Shown piece after piece: positions 18,560 through 25,883 of a DNA stretch of 64,000 bases (position 1 is the first letter of the stretch; every line of letters begins with the position of its first letter). The translations under genes and the position numbers were made by a program. Below the pieces are notes generated by a model. The model was not told the DNA's origin and did no database searches. It was given only the letters and a program-made list of their open reading frames with translations. The stretch comes from Acidiferrobacterales bacterium (GTDB lineage Bacteria > Pseudomonadota > Gammaproteobacteria > Arenicellales > JAJDZL01): assembly GCA_028820695.1 (NCBI GenBank), contig JAPPIB010000013.1, forward strand, positions 1-64,000, in the 5' to 3' direction.

Positions 18560-19015
18560 AAACCGATACTCAAAAATGTTCGCCTGTATTGCGACCGGGC
18601 CCACCATCGCAATACAGACGGAACCTTTGTCCCATTCGTCCTGTTCGGACGGTGAGTTCATAAATACAAGAGTATTCAATGAACTGTGCGCAATGAAATA
18701 CGGCTTGTCGATATTCGAATTTTTTGTTCAAGGGTGATGGGCCAAGAACTTCTCTCAACGCCGAAGCCGATTGAGTGGCGTTTTGTTCAAGCAGGTCTGA
18801 AAGTCGATTGATGCGTACCGTTATCCATTCGATTGGAGGGTCTTGGAACACTCTGTGCCGAAATTGTCGCAATTCATTAGGTTCTGACTGAAGTTGGTCC
18901 ACCTTTCACGCTGCTTTTGTTGACGCTTTGGCAGTAACTCTGCTTCTTCGGCCTTCGCCGACAATATCGATGAAATCCGAGAGCCTACGCTCTTCCAAGT
19001 TGAGTCCTGATTCTT
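18560..19015 (-). pseudogene. Decayed serine recombinase, C-terminal part
   Basis: On the minus strand three frames in series read like the C-terminal third of a large serine (resolvase-type) recombinase. First, ESGLNLEERRLSDFIDIV (18985 downwards) is followed by a stop. Next, QDPPIEWITVRINRLSDLL, then ALREVLGP (18840 to 18735). After a frameshift near 18725 comes DKPYFIAHSSLNTLVF, then SEQDEWDKGS (to about 18630). This order (family helix, EWI-x-x-R-x-x-x-L, LREVLGP, then PYFIAHSSLNTL) is that of the long C-terminal region of such recombinases. The catalytic resolvase domain is missing. It could be what remains of the enzyme that built the island (inference). Confidence 0.6.
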
Positions 19016-19032
19016 TGGGTGGGTTAATTATG

Positions 19033-19090
19033 TTTGACACATTCTTATCGTAAGAAAATATAATATAAATCTCTGACATAATATCAGAGA
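19033..19090 (+). promoter_or_regulatory. Promoter and palindromic operator of the first AbiE pair
   Basis: TTGACA at 19033 and TATAAT at 19059 are good boxes but 20 bases apart, which is long. TCTCTGA-N7-TCAGAGA at 19070 to 19090 is a perfect dyad just after the -10 box, the place expected for autorepression by the AbiEi-like antitoxin. Confidence 0.55.
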
Positions 19091-19113
19091 GTTGCCATTA
19101 TGAATGCAGACCA

Positions 19114-19737
19114 ATGACTGGAATAGCTAGCAAAATAATGCGAAGAGTGTCCGAGAGAGAAAACGGAGGCTGGGTATGTACACCGAAAGATTTCCTGGAT
19201 CTGGGCAGTCGCTATGCTGTTGATCAATCTCTGTCACGACTTGTCAAAGCAGGGCAACTACGCAGACTGGGACACGGCCTGTATGCAGCGTTTAGGTTCA
19301 GCGATGTGCTGAATGGTCCGGCACCTGCCAGTCTGGAATCAATCATTGCAGCACTGACACGAAGGGACGGAGCGCGGATTATGACAGATGGAATGGTTGC
19401 GGCAAATCTGCTGGGGCTCACCAACGCTGTACCTGCGAAAGTAATCTACCTGACAGATGGTCATTCGAGAACGCTGGATATCGATGGCCGAACCATTTGC
19501 TTCCGGCATGCTGGCCCGAACACCATGAAGTGGGCAGGGAAACCTGCTGCGCCAGTAGTTCAAGCGTTGCGCTGGTTAGGTCCTCGCAACACCGTTGAGG
19601 GAGGGGCAGCCTTAACTTTGAACCGAATTCTTCCGAATGAGGTGAAGCAAGATTTGTTGGACAACATCCATGACTTACCGGGATGGGCTGTTGCGCTGGT
19701 GCGCGAAATCGCTCATGGTGGAGAATCTACTGCATGA
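19114..19737 (+). CDS. AbiEi-like antitoxin, DUF6088 family
   Basis: Protein of 207 residues. The N-terminal winged helix (RRVSERENGGWVCTPKDFLDLGSRYAVDQSLSRLV near residue 8) is followed by GQLRRLGHGLYA, the wing-to-body link of AbiEi/DUF6088 antitoxins, and then a type IV antitoxin body (IMTDGMVAANLLGLTNAVP). Such proteins repress their own operon and counter an AbiEii nucleotidyltransferase toxin. Its stop overlaps the start of the toxin gene (ATGA at 19734). A five-codon frame (MNADQ) at 19100 ends inside this start codon and may couple translation. A perfect dyad upstream (19070) is the likely operator. Confidence 0.85.
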   Translation: MTGIASKIMRRVSERENGGWVCTPKDFLDLGSRYAVDQSLSRLVKAGQLRRLGHGLYAAFRFSDVLNGPAPASLESIIAALTRRDGARIMTDGMVAANLLGLTNAVPAKVIYLTDGHSRTLDIDGRTICFRHAGPNTMKWAGKPAAPVVQALRWLGPRNTVEGGAALTLNRILPNEVKQDLLDNIHDLPGWAVALVREIAHGGESTA

Positions 19738-20777
19738 CTGGCGACATTAAGTCTTTTCTGGAACTTCCGACACAGGACAGAAGGGATGTATTTGAATTGG
19801 CAGCGGCGCGTCTGAATACATCGCCAAGTTATGTGGAAAAGGATTTCTGGGTTTGCTTAGCTCTTGACGCATTATTCAAACCGAAACCCGATGGGCATCC
19901 GAAACTGCTCTTCAAGGGAGGAACCTCCTTGTGCAAGGCTTTCGGACTCATTAATCGATTTTCCGAGGATATTGACATCGTAGTGTATCGTGATGGTCTC
20001 GGGTTTGGTGAAGAGTGTGATCCAACCGTTGCGAAAAATATTTCCAATAAAAGGCGAGCTGCAATGTTCGACGAACTCAGGGCGGCAAGCAGTGAATACA
20101 TTTGCGGTGACCTGCGAGCTTTTCTTGCGAGCCGAATCAATGAGATTGCACCTGAATGCCGAATCGTTAAAGATAAGCTTGATGTTGATCAGCAGACGCT
20201 CTATGTTGAATACTCCACTTTATTTCTTAAACACGAAGTCTCATATGTAGCCCCGCGAGTAAAAATTGAAGGGGGTGCCAGGTCAGCAGTAGAACCGAAT
20301 CAAGACTGTACAGTTACACCATATATTTCTGATAGCCTTGCGAATTTTTCTTTCGAATCAGGTGCTATACGCGTAATTTCACCTACGCGTACCTATTTGG
20401 AAAAGCTATTGATTCTCCACGGTGTTTATTGCGGATACAGAGATTCAGGTCGGTTACCAGCTGACAAAGATCGTATTTCACGTCATTTCTACGATGTAGC
20501 AGTATTGACGGGGACTGATGTCGGTGGCTCAGCACTAACAAGTAAAGATCTGCTTAATGCTGTGCGGAATCATAATCTTGTTGCGTTTCGTCAAGCTTGG
20601 AAGCGGTTTGACGAAGCCGTGCCCGGATCTGTGAGATTGGTCCCGCAAAAAGAACTTCAGGCGGTGATTGAGAAGGATTATCACGCTATGCAGAGTATGA
20701 TTCTCGGCGAGAGTCCAGATTTCGGTTGGATTATGAATCAACTTCGATATGCTGAAGTAGTGATTAACCGCATCTAA
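19734..20777 (+). CDS. AbiEii-like nucleotidyltransferase toxin
   Basis: Protein of 347 residues from ATG 19734, chosen because it overlaps the antitoxin stop as ATGA; the frame is open further upstream without need. LFKGGTSLCKAFGLINRFSEDIDIVV near residue 62 holds the GG-T-S loop and the D-x-D-like metal site (SEDID) of the AbiEii/AbiGii nucleotidyltransferases. YVEKDFWVCLAL before it is the conserved lead-in. In studied members the toxin transfers nucleotides to tRNA or other targets and stalls growth, aborting phage infection. The catalytic motif is complete. It forms a bicistronic operon with the preceding antitoxin. Confidence 0.87.
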   Translation: MTGDIKSFLELPTQDRRDVFELAAARLNTSPSYVEKDFWVCLALDALFKPKPDGHPKLLFKGGTSLCKAFGLINRFSEDIDIVVYRDGLGFGEECDPTVAKNISNKRRAAMFDELRAASSEYICGDLRAFLASRINEIAPECRIVKDKLDVDQQTLYVEYSTLFLKHEVSYVAPRVKIEGGARSAVEPNQDCTVTPYISDSLANFSFESGAIRVISPTRTYLEKLLILHGVYCGYRDSGRLPADKDRISRHFYDVAVLTGTDVGGSALTSKDLLNAVRNHNLVAFRQAWKRFDEAVPGSVRLVPQKELQAVIEKDYHAMQSMILGESPDFGWIMNQLRYAEVVINRI

Positions 20778-20960
20778 ACTTAACAATATGCTACTCAGAC
20801 TATCGATGTCGAGACGTACTTGCAAAACAATGGGTAACCTGATCCATGATGCTTCAAATTCTCAATATGCTCAACGCTCACTAGACCCACACAAATGTCG
20901 GGAAATACCGATAAGAGTGCGTCTTTAGTGTAGGATTACGCGAAATTCAAGACTCGCAAG

Positions 20961-20993
20961 AGTTCGGGAACATTCCAACCGGGCCCACCAAAT
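20961..20993 (+). repeat. Module-boundary repeat, copy 3
   Basis: Identical over 31 bases (20961 to 20991) to copy 4 at 21758 to 21788. It starts AGTTCGGGAACATTCC and ends GGGCCCACCAA. GTT-cg-GGA and TCC-AAC can form a small hairpin, and GGGCCC is palindromic. It lies just beyond the 3' end of yafQ. Confidence 0.8.
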
Positions 20994-21003
20994 CCAAATA
21001 GAA

Positions 21004-21285
21004 TTACAACCCCAATTCGCTGTGGGAACCAATACGCACTAACTGTAAACATTCTTTTCCAACCAATCTATAAATCAGTACCAAATTTGGAGCCAAGTGA
21101 CAATCACGGTGGTCTCGCCAGTTACCTATGAGAGCGTGATCACGATACTTTTGGTCTAGTGGGATATCGCTAGCCAATAATTTTAAAACTTCATTCAAAC
21201 GGGATTCGACTATTGGCTTGTACCGACCCTTGATTTCTCGCTTGTAGTCTCGCCTGAACTGGACTGTGCGTTCAATCCGACGCAT
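21004..21285 (-). CDS. yafQ: YafQ-type mRNA interferase toxin
   Basis: Protein of 93 residues of the RelE superfamily, YafQ group. RTVQFRRDYKREIKG near residue 6, YRDHALIGNWRDHRDCHLAPNLVLIYRL near 47 and RIGSHSELGL at the end line up with E. coli YafQ, including the histidines of the catalytic site and the terminal His. YafQ cuts translated mRNA on the ribosome. Its start overlaps the end of dinJ by 14 bases, so the antitoxin is made first. The module is read leftwards and is bracketed exactly by the two identical boundary repeats. Confidence 0.9.
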   Translation of the reverse strand: MRRIERTVQFRRDYKREIKGRYKPIVESRLNEVLKLLASDIPLDQKYRDHALIGNWRDHRDCHLAPNLVLIYRLVGKECLQLVRIGSHSELGL

Positions 21286-21535
21286 TTAAGTCGTCAAATA
21301 AATCCTCAACGCTATCAAATTTCTGGACTCTGCCTTCTCGCGCATCGTTCATCGCAGCAAGAGTTTTCTTATTTGGAATAAGAGGGTCAAAAACAACAGT
21401 TTTTTCTGTTGCTATACGTATCAGCAATAGTCGACATGCATCGGAAACTGACAGTCCTACTTCAGCTAAGACTTCTGCCGCTTCATTCTTGATGCTTTCA
21501 TCTATGGTCGCACTTATGGTTGAGTTACCTTGCAT
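21272..21535 (-). CDS. dinJ: DinJ/RelB-type antitoxin
   Basis: Protein of 87 residues from ATG 21535. The N-terminus (ISATIDESIKNEAAEVLAEVGLSVSDACRLLL) is the ribbon-helix-helix of DinJ, and the C-terminus (KFDSVEDLFDDL) is the flexible toxin-binding tail. The next ATG upstream (21547) has no ribosome site, whereas GGTGG precedes 21535. A good GGAGG instead serves a 15-codon frame starting at 21572 in another frame, which overlaps the dinJ start and may be a leader. A perfect palindrome at 21619 is the likely operator for autorepression. Confidence 0.87.
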   Translation of the reverse strand: MQGNSTISATIDESIKNEAAEVLAEVGLSVSDACRLLLIRIATEKTVVFDPLIPNKKTLAAMNDAREGRVQKFDSVEDLFDDLNASD

Positions 21536-21572
21536 GCAATCCACCATTTGAGTTTGATGAATAATTCTTCAT
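21525..21572 (-). CDS. Possible 15-codon leader peptide before dinJ
   Basis: ATG 21572 stands 6 to 7 bases after GGAGG, the best ribosome site in the region, and encodes MKNYSSNSNGGLHAR before TAA at 21525. It overlaps the first codons of dinJ in a different frame, so it could couple or dampen antitoxin translation. No family can be assigned to so short a peptide. Confidence 0.35.
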   Translation of the reverse strand: MKNYSSNSNGGLHAR

Positions 21573-21618
21573 GTGTTCCTCCAAATACGCGAACTAAATT
21601 GCTAAATCTTGAAGATTT

Positions 21619-21632
21619 TGAATGGTCATTCA
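21619..21632 (-). promoter_or_regulatory. Palindromic operator candidate of dinJ-yafQ
   Basis: TGAATGGTCATTCA is a perfect 14-bp palindrome 84 bases before the dinJ start and beside a TATACT box read on the minus strand (near 21635). Ribbon-helix-helix antitoxins bind such sites to repress their own operon. Confidence 0.5.
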
Positions 21633-21757
21633 TATAGTATATCGCTACAGCAGTTCTCATTTTGACCTTGTCATTTTATTTTCGGTTTTTCAATTGTGTG
21701 TCCTTGAATTGAAGTAGATGAAAGATTCAGTTGGATCGAAAGTTTGCATTCAGCAAT

Positions 21758-21790
21758 AGTTCGGGAACATTCCAACCGGGCCCACCAAGT
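21758..21790 (+). repeat. Module-boundary repeat, copy 4
   Basis: Exact 31-base match to copy 3, 797 bases further right, with one mismatch in the preceding GCAAxA. It separates dinJ-yafQ from higBA. Confidence 0.8.
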
Positions 21791-21860
21791 TCATCAATAT
21801 TTAGGAACTTCGAAATTGAAAATAAGTAGCATTCCAATGTTGAGTTTTTCAATTTACGCC

Positions 21861-21875
21861 TTACGAAAAGCGTAA
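21861..21875 (+). promoter_or_regulatory. Palindromic operator candidate of higBA
   Basis: TTACG-AAAAG-CGTAA is a perfect dyad 20 bases before the GTG start of higB and next to the -10-like TAATAT. A further TTACG lies at 21854. HigA-type regulators bind such sites in their own promoter. Confidence 0.5.
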
Positions 21876-21894
21876 TATAACGTATCATACTTTT

Positions 21895-22173
21895 GTGATT
21901 CGAAGTTTTAGTAATAAGGAGACTCGGCGTTTTTTCGAAGGAAACCGTGTTAAGAAATTCCAGCAATTTGAACATCAAGCTGTTCGAAGACTTACTATTC
22001 TAGACAATGCCGAAACGCTTGAGGATTTGGCCAATCTGCCGAGCAATCGACTGAAAACATTGAGCGGTAACCGAGCCGGAGGGTACAGCATTCGAATCAA
22101 CAAACAATGGCGAATTTGTTTTCGATGGACGTTACAAGGTCCATCCGAGGTTGAAATTACCGACTATCACTGA
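21895..22173 (+). CDS. higB: HigB-type mRNA interferase toxin
   Basis: Protein of 92 residues from GTG 21895. IRSFSNKETRRFFEG is the standard HigB start, LEDLANLPSNRLKTLSGNRAGGYSIRINKQWRICFRW is the RelE-fold core with its Arg and Lys residues, and VEITDYH is the conserved end. HigB cuts mRNA on the ribosome, usually at A-rich codons. As usual for this family the toxin gene comes before the antitoxin, with a 9-base gap. A perfect dyad overlaps the promoter. The module is bounded by repeats at 21758 and 22711. Confidence 0.92.
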   Translation: MIRSFSNKETRRFFEGNRVKKFQQFEHQAVRRLTILDNAETLEDLANLPSNRLKTLSGNRAGGYSIRINKQWRICFRWTLQGPSEVEITDYH

Positions 22174-22182
22174 GGGGAACTG

Positions 22183-22506
22183 ATGATGAGTATTCAAAAC
22201 GGAATGACACCGGTTCATCCAGGCGAGATTCTCCGCGGGGAACTGGATGAACTAGAGTTATCTGCCAGTAAATTAGCGGAAGCGTTATGCGTGCCAGTCA
22301 ATCGAATTACATTGATTCTTAATGAACAAAGAGGTGTGAGTGCAGATTCGGCATTGCGACTTGCGAGATACTTTGGAACAAGTCCGGAATTTTGGCTAAA
22401 TCTTCAGAAATCTTGGGAATTACGCCAGGCAGAAATCGAAAATGGCAGTAGGATCGCCAAGAATGTACTACCTAGGGTGGCGGTAGTCCAAGAGGGTAAC
22501 TGCTAA
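22183..22506 (+). CDS. higA: HigA-type antitoxin, XRE/VapI family
   Basis: Protein of 107 residues. MTPVHPGEILRGELDELELSASKLAEALCVPVNRITLILNEQRGVSADSALRLARYFGTSPEFWLNLQ is the whole HTH core of the HigA (VapI) family. The last 25 residues form a short charged tail. GAGGGGAA precedes two tandem ATGs at 22183 and 22186. It neutralises HigB and represses the operon. Length is normal and nothing seems damaged. Confidence 0.92.
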   Translation: MMSIQNGMTPVHPGEILRGELDELELSASKLAEALCVPVNRITLILNEQRGVSADSALRLARYFGTSPEFWLNLQKSWELRQAEIENGSRIAKNVLPRVAVVQEGNC

Positions 22507-22710
22507 ATCTGATTCCTGGTACATCTTCAGCACATTGAATTTCTCGACACATGCGGAGCCAGTCCGATTGGGTAATATCCAATCATTTATTTTCTCAAGA
22601 TATTATTGAACCAGTGCATTGGCACATATTGTTATAGTCGCTACTTTTTTCACCCATATCGGAAGACAGTTTGATTAGCCTAATCTGAGCTGAACATCCA
22701 TTTTGCTCAC

Positions 22711-22741
22711 GGTTCGGATACGTCGCAACCGGGCCGCCAAG
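22711..22741 (+). repeat. Module-boundary repeat, copy 5
   Basis: GGTTCGGATACGTCGCAACC followed by GGGCCGCCAAG. It matches copies 3 and 4 at most positions, and GGTT and AACC pair around the centre. It lies between higBA and the second AbiE pair. Confidence 0.65.
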
Positions 22742-22947
22742 TCTGGATTGTTTATTCTGCTGAACTCGCAGCAGTTAATTCACCAGTTGATTTTTACGTT
22801 GCAAAAATTTTCGAATTTTCCAAGTATGACAATGAAACCTCACATTCTTCATCGTTCGACATTTGCAGGATAAAGTGTTCGAATATTCGAACTAAATCAG
22901 ATAAAATTATTAGATACAGATAATTATGGCACTATATCACTATTATG

Positions 22948-22984
22948 ATGTCGTATAATTGCATCTTCTAAATGTCGTATATTT
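22948..22984 (+). promoter_or_regulatory. Direct-repeat operator candidate of the second AbiE pair
   Basis: ATGTCGTATAATT (22948) and ATGTCGTATATTT (22972) are near-identical 13-mers 24 bases apart, just before the start at 22998. The first contains TATAAT, so a bound antitoxin would block the promoter. The rest of the gap from 22507 holds only repeat copy 5. Confidence 0.5.
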
Positions 22985-22997
22985 GTAGAATAGTATT

Positions 22998-23417
22998 ATG
23001 GTTCTAAAAACTTTGGAAAGCAGAATCAGATATAGATTGAGTCGCAGCAAAGATTCGGTCTTTACGCCCATGGATTTCTTAGACTTATCAGACCGGGACC
23101 AAACAGGTCGAGTGTTGAGAAACTTGGTTGCTGAACAGTCTCTTGTCAAGATTGGCCGCGGTTTGTATGCGAAGACCAAGAAATCCTCAGTAACAGGAAA
23201 CAAGATCCCTGCTAAACCCCTGCCTGAGCTGGCAAAGGAGGGACTGACTAAAATCGGTGCACGTGTTGTCCCGTCACGTGCTGATCTGGCATATAACTCG
23301 GGCAAATCTACTCAAGTGCCAACTGGGAGAGTTTTAGCAATCAAGGGTAAGCGTGTTTCTCGTAAGATTGGTTATAACGAAAATTACATTGTTTTAGAAC
23401 GTGGCGCTCGACAGTGA
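22998..23417 (+). CDS. Short DUF6088/AbiEi-like antitoxin
   Basis: Protein of 139 residues. LESRIRYRLSRSKDSVFTPMDFLDLSDRDQTGRVLRNLVAEQSLVKIGRGLYAKTK is the winged helix and link of the DUF6088 family, like the antitoxin at 19114 but diverged. The body is much shorter (RADLAYNSGKSTQVPTGRVLAIKGKRVSRKIGYN), so it is the small type of AbiEi-like antitoxin. It ends 17 bases inside the toxin gene. Two direct 13-mers upstream (22948 and 22972) are the likely operator. Confidence 0.82.
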   Translation: MVLKTLESRIRYRLSRSKDSVFTPMDFLDLSDRDQTGRVLRNLVAEQSLVKIGRGLYAKTKKSSVTGNKIPAKPLPELAKEGLTKIGARVVPSRADLAYNSGKSTQVPTGRVLAIKGKRVSRKIGYNENYIVLERGARQ

Positions 23418-24327
23418 ATTGATAAACGACGTAGCCACTGAGATGAATGTTGATGCATCATTCATCGAAAAAGACTACTACGCCACCAAGGTTGTTCAAG
23501 CAATCGCTAAATGTTCTCATAGCAAGATTGAGCCTGTATTTTGCGGTGGTACAAGCCTCTCCAAAGGTTACGGGATTCTCAATAGATTTTCCGAAGACGT
23601 GGACTTTCGTGCACAGTTCAACGTCGGCACAACGCCAACTAAATCGATTCGTAGAAGTTTTAGGCGCGAAATATGCAGCTTGATTGAATCTGTGGAAGGG
23701 ATTACACCGGATATGGAACAGATGGAAACGGGAGGGGATTATTTCAAAATCCCTTTGATGTATCCACAATTTGCCGATGTCTCGTCAGCATTAAGACCAC
23801 ATTTGAAACTGGATTTCAGTTACACACAACCCAGACTCAAGCCCCAAAGTCTTCCAATATCTTCTTTTCTTACAGAGTTTTCCAACAATCAACCGGATAC
23901 TAGGATATTGTGTCTCGCCCCGTTAGAGACAGCTGCAGATAAATTCAGCGCACTCGTATGGCGAGTGAATAAAACCAGCCGTAGTGATGAGCACTATGGT
24001 CCTGCTATGATCCGACACCTCCATGATTTGTACTTCCTGAGGAACTATGTGTTTTCACAATGTAAAGACTTTAGGGAGATGGTACATGCTTCATTTGAAG
24101 CAGATAACAAGAGGTTCAACCGTTTTCTTGGTATGGCTCTACGAGAAGCGATTGAACAGATGTTGGGCACATTGAGTAAAGACGGATCGTATGAAGCAGA
24201 GTACGAACACTATGTTTTAAGCATGTCCTATGCCAGGTCACAGGAATTAGCTAGATTTGATGCAGCAATTGATTGTCTAAAGAAACTGTCACGAATATTT
24301 CAGATTGATACGGATAAAACCGAGTAG
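23401..24327 (+). CDS. Second AbiEii-like nucleotidyltransferase toxin
   Basis: Protein of 308 residues from GTG 23401, overlapping the antitoxin by 17 bases. SFIEKDYYATKVV near residue 21 and PVFCGGTSLSKGYGILNRFSEDVDFRA near 46 give the nucleotidyltransferase site (GG-T-S and SEDVDF). The middle has PLETAADKFSALVWRV and RHLHDLYFL, conserved helices of the family. It is clearly distinct from the toxin at 19734, so the two pairs were acquired separately rather than by local duplication. Role as in AbiE-type growth arrest during phage infection (family knowledge). Confidence 0.86.
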   Translation: MALDSELINDVATEMNVDASFIEKDYYATKVVQAIAKCSHSKIEPVFCGGTSLSKGYGILNRFSEDVDFRAQFNVGTTPTKSIRRSFRREICSLIESVEGITPDMEQMETGGDYFKIPLMYPQFADVSSALRPHLKLDFSYTQPRLKPQSLPISSFLTEFSNNQPDTRILCLAPLETAADKFSALVWRVNKTSRSDEHYGPAMIRHLHDLYFLRNYVFSQCKDFREMVHASFEADNKRFNRFLGMALREAIEQMLGTLSKDGSYEAEYEHYVLSMSYARSQELARFDAAIDCLKKLSRIFQIDTDKTE

Positions 24328-24441
24328 GCTATTGTTATTTCCACCAGGTGGTCGCGACGGATGATGCGCTCAGCAGTTTGGATTTTTCTCATAGTGCAAA
24401 ATATTTCGCACAAGAGCCAGACTATCCTCGAAAATGCACAA

Positions 24442-25116
24442 TCAGGTCATCGCCTGCTGCAGGTCTGATTGCCGCTGGGTAATATAGAAGTTTATCGCAT
24501 GTTCTGCGGCTTCTGCGTCGCGCTCTGCGATTGCTTTTGCTACATCATGGGTCATTACTTCATGAGCTTCTGCAATGGAGTGCCAATTTCCGAGCCTCAT
24601 CGATATCATGAACCAAAGGCGCAGATGTAAGTTCATGATGCGGGGAATCGTTTCTTTAATGAATGAGTTTCTGGCAGCTTCGCCCAACACTTTGTAGTAC
24701 TCGTTATTGGCACCAACATAGGCATCAATATCATTGTTGTTAGTCGCCTCAAGTAGCAATTGATGAATTTTCATCAACTCATCAGTATGTACCGCACTGG
24801 CACGAGCGCATGCCAGACGGCAGGCGGCACTGTCAATAATCCTTCGAAACTCGTAAATTTCCTGTACTTCCGTAAAACTGACTTCAGAGACAAACATACC
24901 GCGGTTGATTCTGTGGGTAACAAGTCCTTCCATAGCGAGTCGCTGTAACGCTTCACGTACCGGTGTGCGCCCAATTCCAATATCTTGAACTAAAGAAACT
25001 TCCGCAAGTACTGCACCTGGCGGCAGTTCCAAACGGGTGATTCGTTTGACAAGAATTTCATAGGCTTTATCACCAAGTGATTTACTCTGCTCTTCGTTAG
25101 GCGTGATTTCATTCAT
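24442..25116 (-). CDS. GntR-family transcription regulator, FadR/FCD type
   Basis: Protein of 224 residues. The winged helix (KAYEILVKRITRLELPPGAVLAEVSLVQDIGIGRTPVREALQRLAMEGLV, residues 17 to 66) is typical GntR, and the all-helical FCD domain (EIYEFRRIIDSAACRLACARAS to the end) is the ligand sensor with metal-binding His and Asp positions. Such proteins control catabolic operons in response to organic acids. It stands at the edge of the AT-rich island next to the catabolic cluster and may regulate it: the string TTGTATTATT occurs 39 bases upstream of this gene and again between the dioxygenase and dehydrogenase genes. The target is inferred. Confidence 0.88.
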   Translation of the reverse strand: MNEITPNEEQSKSLGDKAYEILVKRITRLELPPGAVLAEVSLVQDIGIGRTPVREALQRLAMEGLVTHRINRGMFVSEVSFTEVQEIYEFRRIIDSAACRLACARASAVHTDELMKIHQLLLEATNNNDIDAYVGANNEYYKVLGEAARNSFIKETIPRIMNLHLRLWFMISMRLGNWHSIAEAHEVMTHDVAKAIAERDAEAAEHAINFYITQRQSDLQQAMT

Positions 25117-25883
25117 TTTGCAACATCTCGTCTTCCGACTGCTTAATCATTTGTTTGTATTATTCGTGTTGTCGAAACTCCATTTACTCAGGTTTCGGGG
25201 TTAACATTCGATTCAAACAAACTTTTTTTGTATCAAATAAAAAGACAAAATGGCCTCATATCGACCACAATAAACGAGTTGACGATCCAAAAAGATCTTG
25301 GACCGCGGTAACGTCTCCCTCAAACAAATCCAGAGGCGTTTCAACACACTCAAGGCAGAATTATAAGACGAAGCGGCCCGAACTGACAAAATTCATTGAA
25401 AAGCAGGTCACCAATCAAAGTGTGACGCTCAGAAAAGTACATTGGGCAGTTAGGCTCACACCGAAGCAAGGCAGATGTGTGGTCGCGGTGATGACCGCGA
25501 GGATTATGCCTGAATTGCGAACTTCCAATTCGATTCCTATTGGACGAGAGAAGTGTTATCGTAGGGCGAATTGAAAGCAATTGCTGCTCAAAGATCCGAT
25601 ACGTTGCGACTGAGTTCGCTCCATCAAATTTGTACTGACAAAAATTCCAGGACCGCGCAGAAAAATTGTACCGAATGATTTTCAAATGGCTGTTGATTCA
25701 ATTGTCACCGACAGTTCGAGACGTTCTGTGCCGACCTTTGTATCGTTCAGGCATCAGTGGCGGGGTCAACCCACTTCAACTGCCAGCATGGAGCAGCTTC
25801 GCTTCAGCCGAAGAGAGAACCGCCTGTTCAGGTCGATAGAAACCGATACCCAAAACGTCACGCTCATACTCTCTCAGCACCTT
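25117..25883. other. Long intergenic gap with repeat copy 6
   Basis: About 770 bases without a believable gene. TTGTATTATT at 25155 may be a regulator site, and the last boundary repeat lies at 25592. An open frame at 25155 to 25574 has no protein-like pattern. The frame of the methyltransferase fusion extends upstream to 25686, but that segment is unlike the family. Confidence 0.5.
25592..25628 (+). repeat. Module-boundary repeat, copy 6 (most diverged)
   Basis: AGATCCGATACGTTGCGACT then TCGCTCCATCAAATTTG keeps the spacing and about half of the bases of the other copies (GATACGTTGC-AC, then CC-TCAA). It marks the right end of the AT-rich island. Confidence 0.35.

Noticed and set aside
18266-18679. 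Minus-strand frame of 137 codons as a separate gene
   Set aside because: Only the first part resembles protein, and this belongs to the recombinase remnant; the rest lacks pattern and start signals.
20961-20993. Repeat as the 3' end of a tRNA gene (ends ...GGGCCCACCA)
   Set aside because: No D arm, anticodon arm or acceptor partner lies upstream of any copy, so there is no tRNA; only a resemblance to a tRNA-end attachment site remains.
20961-22741. Boundary repeats as integron attC sites
   Set aside because: attC sites run from RYYYAAC to GTTRRRY; here GTT comes first and AAC second, the copies lack the simple and double core, and no integrase gene is present.
25155-25574. 139-codon frame between GntR and methyltransferase-HNH genes
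   Set aside because: Composition looks random, there is no ribosome site and no recognisable motif.
25686-25883. Upstream extension of the methyltransferase-HNH protein
   Set aside because: The 66 codons are unlike any methyltransferase start and the repeat copy lies close by; ATG 25884 gives a standard family start.
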